In this document: positions 1-6,988 of the stretch, one piece after another
How positions within the stretch are numbered: the stretch's first letter is position 1
Layout: each line of letters opens with the position of its first letter
Assembly: GCF_000497445.1 (NCBI RefSeq)
Contig: NZ_CM002285.1
Span: 7,603,784 to 7,611,117, forward strand
Direction: 5' to 3'
Length of the DNA: 7,334 nt
DNA from: Streptomyces roseochromogenus subsp. oscitans DS 12.976
Lineage (GTDB): Bacteria > Actinomycetota > Actinomycetes > Streptomycetales > Streptomycetaceae
Notes under the pieces: model-generated
Seen by the model: only the letters and a program-made list of their open reading frames with translations
Databases searched by the model: none
What the model was told of the DNA's origin: nothing
Translations under genes and position numbers: made by a program

Positions 1-537
1 GAAGCCGGCCAGGATGCCCAGGACCTGCGGCACCCCGCCGCCGCCCAGCAGAGCCTCGGTGCAGCGCCGGTGCACCTCCTCGGCCCGCTGCAGCAGGGCG
101 TAGTGGCCGTTGACGATCTCGGTGTGGATCTCCTCGGTCACCGTCACGAACGGCACCTCGCGGTGCAGCTGGACCAGCGGCAGCCCGGCCGCGCGGGCGG
201 TGTCCACCAGGGCGGCCGGCAGCCGGGTGAAACGCGGGCCCAGCTCCACCACCAGGGCGGCGATCCCGCGCTCGGCGAGCGTGCGCACGAACGCCCGCTG
301 CTCGGCCGGGCGGGTGCCGAGGCCGTAGCCGGTGGTGAGCAGCAGCTCGCCGCCCTTGAGCAGCGAGGCGATGTTGGGCACCTCGCCCGCGTGCACCCAG
401 CGCACCGTGCGCCCCAGCCGGTCGGCCCCCGCCAGGATCTCCGGCAGCCCGCTGCGCAGCCCCGGCAGTTCCAGCGCCCGCTGAACGGTGATCCCGGCGC
501 CCTGGGTGTCGAATCGGTTGTCCGTACGGCTGTCCAT
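1..537 (-). CDS. PucR-family transcriptional regulator, N-terminal part (runs off the left edge)
   Basis: The minus-strand frame from the ATG at 535-537 stays open for 179 codons to the window edge, so the C-terminal part is missing. Residues about 16-135 resemble the PucR-type N-terminal domain (purine catabolism regulator-like, PF07905). The fold signature runs from ITVQRALELPGL through GRTVRWVHAGEVPN (about 42-55) and LLKGGELLLTTGYGL (59-73) to GIAALVVELG (91-100) and AAGLPLVQLHREVPF (116-130). Family members usually end in a helix-turn-helix DNA-binding domain that would lie outside the window; that part is inferred. No in-frame ATG, GTG or TTG was seen just upstream. The ribosome binding site is weak: AGG about 13 bases before the ATG. 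The gene sits 44 bases after the stop of the FAD oxidase on the same strand, so co-transcription is plausible and it may regulate that oxidase or a pathway further left. Family call fairly sure; effector unknown. Confidence 0.85.
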   Translation of the reverse strand, partial: MDSRTDNRFDTQGAGITVQRALELPGLRSGLPEILAGADRLGRTVRWVHAGEVPNIASLLKGGELLLTTGYGLGTRPAEQRAFVRTLAERGIAALVVELGPRFTRLPAALVDTARAAGLPLVQLHREVPFVTVTEEIHTEIVNGHYALLQRAEEVHRRCTEALLGGGGVPQVLGILAGF

Positions 538-569
538 GCAGCGGACGCTACCTGCGCAAACGCCCTCGG

Positions 570-583
570 GACAGCTCCCTGTC
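570..583 (-). other. Small hairpin over the oxidase stop codon
   Basis: A perfect 5-bp inverted repeat (GACAG at 570-574, CTGTC at 579-583) with a 4-base spacer overlaps the TGA of the FAD oxidase at 582-584. It lies in the 44-base gap before the PucR gene. It is too short to call a terminator. It could weakly reduce transcription into the regulator or be chance. Confidence 0.25.
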
Positions 584-1964
584 AGATGGGCTTGATGTTG
601 TGGTTGAAGCGGAAGACGTTGTCCGGGTCGTAGCGTCGTTTCACCTTCTCCAGGCGCAGCGTGTTGCCCTCGCCCAGCCCCGCCCGCACCCGCTCCGGGC
701 CCTCGTCGCCGATGAAGTTCAGGTACACGTCCCCGGTGCTCCATGGCCGTACGTCGGCGCACACGCCCCGCACCCACGCGATCGCCCGCTCGTCCTCGGC
801 CGGGTCCGCCCAGATGCCGAACGGGTGCGCGGCCCAGGGCGCGTCCCGGTACGGCACCGGGTACGCGTGCGGGCCGGCGGCGATCGCCCCGCCCTGCGGG
901 AACAGGATCTGCTGGCTGCCGGTCGGCACCGGCATGCTGTCCGCGCGGGCGCAGAAGGCGTTCACCAACTCGTCCGGCAGTCCGGTCAGATACTCCGCCG
1001 ACCAGTAGTTCCGCAGTCCGGCCGGAAAGTCGAGCATGCACTGCACATCGGCGTACGGCATCGCGCCGGCCACCTCCACCTCGTGCGGCAGGGCCAGCAG
1101 CGGCTCGGCCAGCTTGCGCATGCCCTCCTCGTCACCCGCGTAGGTGAGCAACAGCCCGCACAGCAGCTTGCCGATCAGCTCCGGCGGTACGAACGCCTCG
1201 GGCGGCCCCGTTACGTACAGCACGGCGCCGCCGGCCTCGTCGGGTCCGCCGAGCACGATGTCCCGGAAGGTGCGGATCACCTCGGGGCCGAACCGCGGCC
1301 GGTACATCAGCAGGGCGACGGAGAACACCGGCAGCTCGTGCAGCTCCAGGGTGAGCGCGGTGGCGATGCCGAAGTTGCCGCCTCCGCCGTGCAGCGCCCA
1401 GAACAGCTCGGGGTTCTCGTCGGCGTTGGCGTGCACCCGCTCGGCGTCGGCGGTCACCAGTTCCACGCCGAGTAGGTTGTCCACGGCGAGGCCGAAGGCG
1501 CGGTCCAGCCAGCCGGTGCCGCCGCCGAGGACGAAGCCGCCGATCCCGGTGGTGGAGGCACGGCCGCCGGTGGTCGCGAGGCCGTACGGCTGGGTGGCCC
1601 GGTCCAGCCGGCTCATGGTGGCGCCGCCCTCGATCCGGACCGCCTCGGCCGCCGGGTCGACAGTCACCTCGTGCATCCGGCGCAGGTCCACCACGAGCGC
1701 GCCGTCACCGAGCGCCGACCCGGCCACGCTGTGCCCGCCGCCGCGCACCGCGATCGGCAGATCCAGGTCGCGGGCGAAGCGCACGGCCCGTACGACATCG
1801 GTCGCGTGCGCGCACTGGGCGATCACGGCCGGGCGCCGGTCGATCATCGCGTTGAAGACGGCCCGGGCCTCGTCGTAGCCGCGGTCCTGCGGGGCGAACA
1901 CCTCGCCTGCGAGGTCTGCGCGCAACCCGGCGAGGGCCGTGCGCGCCTTGGAGGGGGAAGCCAT
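582..1964 (-). CDS. FAD-binding oxidoreductase, berberine bridge enzyme type
   Basis: This 460-residue protein has the layout of BBE-like oxidases. An N-terminal PCMH-type FAD-binding domain (about 40-210) is followed by a substrate domain and a short C-terminal BBE segment (about 412-458, with YLNF and the motif RRYDPDNVFRFNHNI). RGGGHS at 74-79 carries His78, the expected 8-alpha-histidyl FAD attachment site. The second anchor of bicovalent members, a Cys in a G-x-C-x-x-V-G-x-G-G motif, is replaced here by Ala136 in GRASTTGIGG, so FAD is probably held by one covalent bond. LHGGGGNFGI (191-200) is the usual FAD-contact loop. No signal peptide is visible, so it is likely cytoplasmic. The ATG at 1962-1964 follows a GGAAGGGGGG stretch with about 5 bases between. 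Such enzymes oxidise alcohols, sugars or secondary metabolites with O2; the substrate cannot be read here. The PucR-type regulator follows directly. Confidence 0.92.
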   Translation of the reverse strand: MASPSKARTALAGLRADLAGEVFAPQDRGYDEARAVFNAMIDRRPAVIAQCAHATDVVRAVRFARDLDLPIAVRGGGHSVAGSALGDGALVVDLRRMHEVTVDPAAEAVRIEGGATMSRLDRATQPYGLATTGGRASTTGIGGFVLGGGTGWLDRAFGLAVDNLLGVELVTADAERVHANADENPELFWALHGGGGNFGIATALTLELHELPVFSVALLMYRPRFGPEVIRTFRDIVLGGPDEAGGAVLYVTGPPEAFVPPELIGKLLCGLLLTYAGDEEGMRKLAEPLLALPHEVEVAGAMPYADVQCMLDFPAGLRNYWSAEYLTGLPDELVNAFCARADSMPVPTGSQQILFPQGGAIAAGPHAYPVPYRDAPWAAHPFGIWADPAEDERAIAWVRGVCADVRPWSTGDVYLNFIGDEGPERVRAGLGEGNTLRLEKVKRRYDPDNVFRFNHNIKPI

Positions 1965-2009
1965 CGCCGCCCCCCTTCCGGTGAGGTGAAGGGGGTTTTG
2001 TGCGCTACC

Positions 2010-2015
2010 AGCCTA
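2010..2015 (-). promoter_or_regulatory. Possible -10 box for the FAD oxidase
   Basis: TAGGCT on the minus strand fits the TANNNT pattern of the Streptomyces housekeeping sigma factor and lies 46 bases before the oxidase ATG. No good -35 is present at 17-18 bases upstream, where the terminator hairpin sits. The oxidase needs some promoter here if the hairpin ends GH15 transcription. Confidence 0.25.
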
Positions 2016-2018
2016 GGC

Positions 2019-2083
2019 CGGAGCGCCCCGAAGGGGCGCGGGGAACTGCGCGACCAGCCACAACGGACCCGCAGACGACCGAC
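2019..2083. repeat. Streptomyces-type interspersed intergenic repeat
   Basis: This stretch starts with the hairpin GCGCCCC-GAA-GGGGCGC and continues with the tail GGGGAACTGCGCGACCAGCC and a CGGACCCGCAG segment. I recognise this hairpin-plus-tail from memory as one that recurs between genes in many Streptomyces genomes. Only one copy lies in this window, so repetition cannot be shown from the sequence itself. It fills most of the 125-base gap between the GH15 gene and the FAD oxidase. The boundaries are approximate. Confidence 0.65.
2023..2039 (-). terminator. Intrinsic-type terminator hairpin after the GH15 gene
   Basis: A perfect 7-bp stem (GCGCCCC at 2023-2029, GGGGCGC at 2033-2039) with a 3-base loop lies about 50 bases past the GH15 stop. 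On the minus strand the loop reads TTC. No U-run follows, which is common for terminators in high-GC actinomycetes. It probably insulates the GH15 gene from the FAD oxidase. Confidence 0.6.
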
Positions 2084-2089
2084 ACCCTG

Positions 2090-3892
2090 CTAGCCGCCGT
2101 AAGCGCCGGAGGCGGTCAGCCGCAGTGCCGTGTCGATCAGTGGCACATGGCTGAACGCCTGCGGGAAGTTGCCGACCTGGCGCTGCAGGCGCGGGTCCCA
2201 CTCCTCGGCGAGCAGACCGAGGTCGTTGCGCAGTGCGAGGAGCTTCTCGAAGAGCTTCCTCGCCTCGTCCACCCGGCCGATCATCGCCAGGTCGTCCGCC
2301 ATCCAGAACGAGCAGGCCAGGAAGGCGCCCTCGTCGCCCGGAAGGCCGTCGACGCCCGCGTGGGCGCCCTCCGTCGGATAGCGCAGGATGAACCCGTCCG
2401 GGGTGGACAGCTCGCGCTGGATCGCCTCGATGGTGCCGATGACGCGCTTGTCGTCAGGTGGCAGGAAACCCATCTGGGGGATCAGCAGCAGCGAGGCGTC
2501 CAGCTCCTGGGAGCCGTAGGACTGTGTGAAGGTGTTGCGCTCCTTGTCGTAGCCCTTCTCGCAGACGTCCCGGTGGATGTCGTCGCGCAGTTCCTTCCAG
2601 CGCTCCAGCGGGCCGTCCGCGTCCCCGGACTCGATCAGCTTGATGGTGCGGTCCACCGCGACCCAGGCCATCACCTTGGAGTGGACGAAGTGCCGGCGGG
2701 GGCCGCGCACCTCCCAGATGCCCTCGTCCGGCTCCTGCCAGTGGTCCTCCAGGTAGCGGATCAGCTTGAGCTGGAGCAGGGCCGCGTAGTCGTTGCGGGC
2801 CAGGCCCGTCATATGGGCCAGGTGCAGGGCCTCGGTGACCTCGCCGTACACGTCCAGCTGGAGCTGGTGGGCGGCGCCGTTGCCGACGCGGACCGGTGCC
2901 GAGGCCTCGTAGCCCGGCAGCCAGTCCAGCTCGGCCTCGCCCAGCTCGCGCTCGCCGGCGATGCCGTACATGATCTGCAGGTTCTCCGGGTCGCCGGCGA
3001 CCGCGCGCAGCAGCCACTCGCGCCAGGCGCGGGCCTCCTCGCGGTAGCCGGTGCGCAGGAGGGAGGACAGGGTGATCGCGGCGTCGCGCAGCCAGGTGTA
3101 GCGGTAGTCCCAGTTGCGGACCCCGCCGATGTCCTCCGGGAGAGAGGTCGTCGGGGCCGCGACGATGCCGCCCGTGGGGGCGTATGTCAGGGCCTTGAGG
3201 GTGATCAGCGAGCGGACCACCGCCTCGCGGTACGGCCCGTGGTACGTGCAGTGCTCGACCCACTCGCGCCAGAAGTCCTCCGTCGCCTCCAGCGAGGCCT
3301 CCGGCTCCGGCAGCGGCGGCGGCTCCTTGTGCGAGGGCTGCCACGAGATCGTGAACGCGATCCGGTCACCCGGGGCGACCGTGAAGTCGGCGTACGTCGT
3401 CAACGACTTTCCGAAGGTCTCCGCCTCGGTGTCGAACCACACCGAGTCAGGACCGGCGACGGCGACGGTCCGCCCCTCGTGCTTGTGCACCCAGGGCACG
3501 ACACGGCCGTAGGAGAACCGCATCCGCAGGGCCGAGCGCATCGGCACCCGGCCGGTGACGCCCTCCACGATCCGGATCAGCTGCGGCGCGCCCTCACGCG
3601 GGGGCATGAAGTCCGTCACCCGGACCGTGCCGCGCGGGGTGTCCCACTCCGACTCCAGGACCAGCGAGTCGCCGCGGTAGCTGCGCCGGGCCGCCGACGG
3701 CGGCTGGGCGTCGGCCGCGTGCGCCGGGCCGAGCCGCCAGAAGCCGTGTTCCTCGGTGCCCAGCAGGCCGGCGAAGATGGCATGCGAGTCGAAGCGGGGC
3801 AGGCACAGCCAGTCCACTGTGCCGTCCCGGCAGACCAGTGCGGCGGTCTGCATGTCTCCGATGAGTGCGTAGTCTTCGATGCGCCCGGCCAC
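2090..3892 (-). CDS. Glycoside hydrolase family 15 protein (trehalase or glucoamylase-like)
   Basis: This 600-residue protein begins with the trehalase-type N-terminal beta domain (about 1-200; the opening VAGRIEDYALIGDMQTAALV is typical) and continues with a GH15 (alpha/alpha)6 catalytic domain (about 215-595). Visible hallmarks are TTSLPEDIGGVRNWDYRYTWLRD (248-270, substrate pocket), DEGIWEVRG (389-397, with Glu394 as likely general acid) and LLAEEWDP (560-567, with Glu563 or Glu564 as likely base). Family members hydrolyse terminal alpha-glucosidic bonds; actinobacterial relatives include the mycobacterial GH15 trehalase, so trehalose turnover is a fair guess, but maltodextrin is not excluded. 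There is no signal peptide, so it is likely cytoplasmic. I chose the GTG at 3890-3892 because GGAG lies 6 bases upstream. A GTG 8 codons earlier (3916) is also in frame, but the purines before it lie in a hairpin. The frame stays open far upstream of these starts, opposite pyrG, which is an artefact of high GC. Confidence 0.93.
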   Translation of the reverse strand: MAGRIEDYALIGDMQTAALVCRDGTVDWLCLPRFDSHAIFAGLLGTEEHGFWRLGPAHAADAQPPSAARRSYRGDSLVLESEWDTPRGTVRVTDFMPPREGAPQLIRIVEGVTGRVPMRSALRMRFSYGRVVPWVHKHEGRTVAVAGPDSVWFDTEAETFGKSLTTYADFTVAPGDRIAFTISWQPSHKEPPPLPEPEASLEATEDFWREWVEHCTYHGPYREAVVRSLITLKALTYAPTGGIVAAPTTSLPEDIGGVRNWDYRYTWLRDAAITLSSLLRTGYREEARAWREWLLRAVAGDPENLQIMYGIAGERELGEAELDWLPGYEASAPVRVGNGAAHQLQLDVYGEVTEALHLAHMTGLARNDYAALLQLKLIRYLEDHWQEPDEGIWEVRGPRRHFVHSKVMAWVAVDRTIKLIESGDADGPLERWKELRDDIHRDVCEKGYDKERNTFTQSYGSQELDASLLLIPQMGFLPPDDKRVIGTIEAIQRELSTPDGFILRYPTEGAHAGVDGLPGDEGAFLACSFWMADDLAMIGRVDEARKLFEKLLALRNDLGLLAEEWDPRLQRQVGNFPQAFSHVPLIDTALRLTASGAYGG

Positions 3893-3918
3893 GTGCAACT
3901 CCAGTCGAACGGCCACGT

Positions 3919-3938
3919 CACCCCCGCGCAGGGGGGCG
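3919..3938 (-). promoter_or_regulatory. GC hairpin at the 5' end of the GH15 mRNA
   Basis: On the minus strand CGCCCCC (3938-3932) can pair with GGGGGTG (3925-3919) across a 6-base loop, giving 7 pairs including one G-U. The right arm lies 2 bases before the alternative GTG start at 3916 and would hide its only purine-rich stretch. It leaves the GGAG before the GTG at 3892 free. It supports the downstream start and could tune translation. Confidence 0.4.
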
Positions 3939-3959
3939 GTCGCTGGTGCGGTCAAGGGG

Positions 3960-4058
3960 TCGTTGTTATGCGTCGTTGAGCGGTGAAGCAAAGCAGCCCG
4001 CCGAGCCCTGAGGCAACACGACAGTCTCTGCTCAACGAACTGCCGCGCGCTCGTTGTT
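3960..4058. repeat. Cluster of four TCGTTG hexamers, possible operator
   Basis: TCGTTG occurs at 3960-3965, 3973-3978 and 4051-4056, and its complement CAACGA at 4033-4038. The first and last copies extend to the same octamer TCGTTGTT (3960-3967 and 4051-4058). TCGTTGAG (3973-3980) and CTCAACGA (4031-4038) form an 8-bp inverted repeat. The first copy overlaps the putative GH15 -10 box. Such AT-containing hexamers should be rare in this GC-rich DNA. Repressor binding is inferred, not shown. Confidence 0.4.
3963..3991 (-). promoter_or_regulatory. Putative promoter of the GH15 gene
   Basis: On the minus strand TTGCTT (3991-3986) and TAACAA (3968-3963) are separated by exactly 17 bases. This fits a -35/-10 pair of the housekeeping sigma type, though the -10 lacks the final T. 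Transcription would start near 3956, giving a leader of about 60 bases to the GTG at 3892. Two copies of the TCGTTG hexamer lie in it, one over the -10 box. Confidence 0.4.
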
Positions 4059-4080
4059 TCCGGTTGGTGCAGGCGGGGGT

Positions 4081-4103
4081 GTGCCCTCGGTCCGGCCGGG
4101 CAC
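4081..4103. repeat. Inverted repeat in the divergent region
   Basis: GTGCCC (4081-4086) pairs perfectly with GGGCAC (4098-4103) across 11 bases, and a CCGGCCGG palindrome lies inside the loop. It could be a hairpin or a binding site, but short GC-rich repeats of this kind also arise by chance. Confidence 0.25.
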
Positions 4104-4240
4104 GGCAGCGAGTGTCCGAGCAGGATACGACGCACGTAGATGATCTGCGTGCCGCTCCGGGCAACCCGTGTGGGCCGAACGGGTGAGCAGCGGGTAATAA
4201 CCGTGTGACCTGGGCGTGCCTGTGCTGACAGGGGTGGCGA

Positions 4241-4282
4241 GGCATTCCGTGCCCGGACGCGTGCGGAGCGTGGCCGGAAGCC
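4241..4282. repeat. Imperfect inverted repeat upstream of the pyrG promoter
   Basis: GGCATTCCG (4241-4249) matches CGGAAGCC (4275-4282) as an inverted repeat with one bulged A. The right arm covers the place where a -35 box would lie if TACCCT at 4301 is the pyrG -10. This makes it a weak candidate for an operator. Confidence 0.25.
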
Positions 4283-4297
4283 ATCTCGTCCAGGCGC

Positions 4298-4314
4298 TGA
4301 TACCCTGGTAGCCC
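4298..4314 (+). promoter_or_regulatory. Possible -10 region of pyrG
   Basis: TACCCT (4301-4306) and TAGCCC (4309-4314) are the best -10-like hexamers before pyrG. No clear -35 lies 17-18 bases upstream of either. Transcription would start at about 4313-4322 and give a leader of roughly 110 bases. Confidence 0.3.
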
Positions 4315-4331
4315 GTGGACCGGTGGGCCTG

Positions 4332-4421
4332 AAACCCCCGAACCGCAGCGACGGCAAAACCCCCGGAGACCTCCGGAAAGGCAGCCGTACCGCACGACAG
4401 ACCGCGACCACGGGAGCCCCC
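4332..4421 (+). promoter_or_regulatory. C-rich pyrG leader with small hairpin
   Basis: The presumed 5' leader contains a repeated AAACCCCCG at 4332-4340 and 4357-4365, and a third run of five C at 4417-4421. The second run leads straight into an inverted repeat, CCGGAG (4363-4368) and CTCCGG (4371-4376). As a real hairpin this has about 5 pairs and a 4-base loop. A leader whose transcription depends on long C runs would be suited to sense CTP, the product of PyrG. That function is inferred; no U-tract terminator is visible. Confidence 0.35.
4412..4416 (+). promoter_or_regulatory. Ribosome binding site of pyrG (GGGAG)
   Basis: GGGAG at 4412-4416 lies 13 bases before the ATG at 4430 but only 7 bases before an in-frame TTG at 4424. 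By spacing the TTG would be favoured; by codon and by homologues as I remember them (starting MPPAAFRS) the ATG would be. The two proteins differ by two residues. Confidence 0.5.
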
Positions 4422-4429
4422 TCTTGGCC

Positions 4430-6118
<1,689 letters not shown>

Positions 6119-6131
6119 CACAAGGGTTGTA

Positions 6132-6178
6132 CGGTGGCCGGGGCGCGCGCATTCAAAAGGATCGCGCCCCGGCCGCCG
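6132..6178 (+). terminator. Strong hairpin between pyrG and the Nudix gene
   Basis: A 16-bp stem pairs 6132-6147 with 6163-6178 with a single G-U pair, starting 13 bases after the pyrG stop. The 15-base loop can fold further: ATTC (6151-6154) and GGAT (6159-6162) pair across AAAA, leaving a 3-base bulge. No U-run follows. It has the shape of a high-GC intrinsic terminator, but the Nudix ribosome binding site begins only 8 bases later and no promoter fits in between. It may instead lower read-through (attenuation) or protect the pyrG mRNA 3' end. Confidence 0.7.
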
Positions 6179-6199
6179 GCGCATGTGGAGGGACAGGGC

Positions 6200-6826
6200 A
6201 TGACGATCAAGGACACCCCCGAGGCATGGGAGATCCGGGCGACGGAGACCCCCTTCGTGGGCAACAAGACCTCCGTCCGCACGGACGAGGTGGTCATGCC
6301 CGACGGCTCGGTGGCCCGCCGCGACTACCAGGTCCACCCCGGCTCGGTCGCCGTCCTCGCCCTGGACGAGGAGGACCGGGTGCTGCTCATCAAGCAGTAC
6401 CGCCACCCGGTGCGGTACAAGCTGTGGGAGATCCCGGCCGGCCTGCTCGACATCCCCGGTGAGAACCCGCTGCACGCCGCCCAGCGCGAGCTGTACGAGG
6501 AGGCGCACGTCAAGGCCGAGGACTGGCGGGTGCTGACCGACGTCTACACCACGCCCGGCGGCTGCGACGAGGCCGTACGGATCTTCCTCGCCCGTGGCCT
6601 GTCCGAGGCCGAGGGTGAGCGCTTCGAGGCGGAGCACGAGGAGACCGACATGCAGCACGCGCGCGTGCCGGTGGAGGAGCTCGTGCGCCGCGTCCTGGCC
6701 GGTGATGTGCACAACAACTGCCTGGTCGTCGGCGTGCTGTCCCTGGTGGCCGCTCGGAGCGGCGACGGCCTCGACGCGCTCCGCCCGGCCGGCGCCCCCT
6801 GGCCGGCCCGGCCCTTCGAGACCTGA
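6200..6826 (+). CDS. Nudix hydrolase, ADP-ribose pyrophosphatase type
   Basis: This 208-residue protein has an N-terminal strand region (1-45), then a Nudix fold. The Nudix box spans Gly81 to Val104 (GLLDIPGE, then RELYEEAHV), with Glu88, Arg96, Glu97, Glu100 and Glu101 as metal-binding and catalytic residues. Compared with the canonical GX5EX7REUXEEXGU, one residue is inserted before Glu88, and His103 replaces the last Gly. As I recall, the mycobacterial ADP-ribose pyrophosphatase Rv1700 shares the insertion and also sits next to pyrG. EIPAGLLD is typical of ADP-sugar pyrophosphatases, which split ADP-ribose to AMP and ribose 5-phosphate. The exact substrate is inferred. I chose the ATG at 6200-6202 because GGAGG lies 8 bases upstream; the GTG at 6134 would start inside the hairpin and has no such site. 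The C-terminus, WPARPFET, looks family-like. Likely co-transcribed with pyrG in part. Confidence 0.93.
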   Translation: MTIKDTPEAWEIRATETPFVGNKTSVRTDEVVMPDGSVARRDYQVHPGSVAVLALDEEDRVLLIKQYRHPVRYKLWEIPAGLLDIPGENPLHAAQRELYEEAHVKAEDWRVLTDVYTTPGGCDEAVRIFLARGLSEAEGERFEAEHEETDMQHARVPVEELVRRVLAGDVHNNCLVVGVLSLVAARSGDGLDALRPAGAPWPARPFET

Positions 6827-6855
6827 GCCGCACCCGTTCGGGTCAGTGGTGTGAC

Positions 6856-6880
6856 GATCGCCTGATCCGATCAGGGGATC
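6856..6880. promoter_or_regulatory. 25-bp near-perfect dyad, operator or terminator
   Basis: The core CCTGATC-C-GATCAGG (6861-6875) is a perfect 7-bp dyad around 6868. It extends on both sides to GATC (6856-6859 and 6877-6880), with one G-G mismatch at 6860/6876. It begins 29 bases after the Nudix stop and lies about 40 bases before the putative -10 of the next gene. As DNA it is a fine two-fold protein site. As RNA it folds with a 3-base loop and could end Nudix transcription. Confidence 0.5.
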
Positions 6881-6920
6881 TGTCCGCCGCGCTCCTCGCA
6901 GCACGTCGCAGAGCGTGAAC

Positions 6921-6926
6921 TAGGCT
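6921..6926 (+). promoter_or_regulatory. Possible -10 box for the ATP-binding protein gene
   Basis: TAGGCT fits the Streptomyces TANNNT -10 pattern and gives a leader of about 55 bases to the GTG at 6989. The -35 is poor. The box is inside an inverted repeat, CAGAGC (6909-6914) and GCTCTG (6924-6929), which might be a regulator site. Confidence 0.35.
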
Positions 6927-6932
6927 CTGTAC

Positions 6933-6957
6933 GCCCGTAGCGGAAGATCCGGCGGGC
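6933..6957 (+). other. Nested hairpin in the leader of the ATP-binding protein gene
   Basis: GCCCG (6933-6937) pairs with CGGGC (6953-6957), and inside it CGG (6941-6943) pairs with CCG (6949-6951). It would form at the very 5' end of the mRNA if transcription starts near 6933. The ribosome binding site at 6976-6980 stays free. Confidence 0.25.
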
Positions 6958-6988
6958 TTGCGTGTGCGGTGGGACGGGAGCGTGGCCC

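Larger units (their letters stand above)
3893..4429. other. Divergent intergenic control region between the GH15 gene and pyrG
   Basis: This 537-base stretch holds no gene I can support. A plus-strand frame at 3983-4186 (67 codons, rich in Arg, Ser and Pro) and a minus-strand frame at 3952-4680 that overlaps pyrG have no recognisable domain and look like chance. No tRNA or known riboswitch is seen. The region is slightly more AT-rich around 3960-4060 and 4190-4200. It contains the putative GH15 and pyrG promoters, the TCGTTG cluster, several inverted repeats and the pyrG leader, listed separately. Confidence 0.8.

Noticed and set aside
600..1878. Plus-strand frames opposite the FAD oxidase
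   Set aside because: They mirror a well-supported gene and have no recognisable domains.
2000..3979. 659-codon plus-strand frame opposite the GH15 gene
   Set aside because: It is the antisense of a clear GH15 gene, has repetitive Arg/Gln/Val/Gly composition, no ribosome binding site and no family.
3983..4186. 67-codon plus-strand frame in the divergent region
   Set aside because: No purine-rich site at a proper distance, no domain, and it runs through the putative GH15 promoter and hexamer cluster.
4174..4330. A real rRNA gene or fragment before pyrG
   Set aside because: Only short conserved words match; the spacing differs from 16S and the bases between do not align. Kept as a low-certainty observation, not as an rRNA feature.
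6134..6199. GTG start of the Nudix gene 22 codons further upstream
   Set aside because: It would put the start inside the 16-bp hairpin and adds a basic, unconserved-looking stretch. The ATG at 6200 has GGAGG 8 bases upstream.
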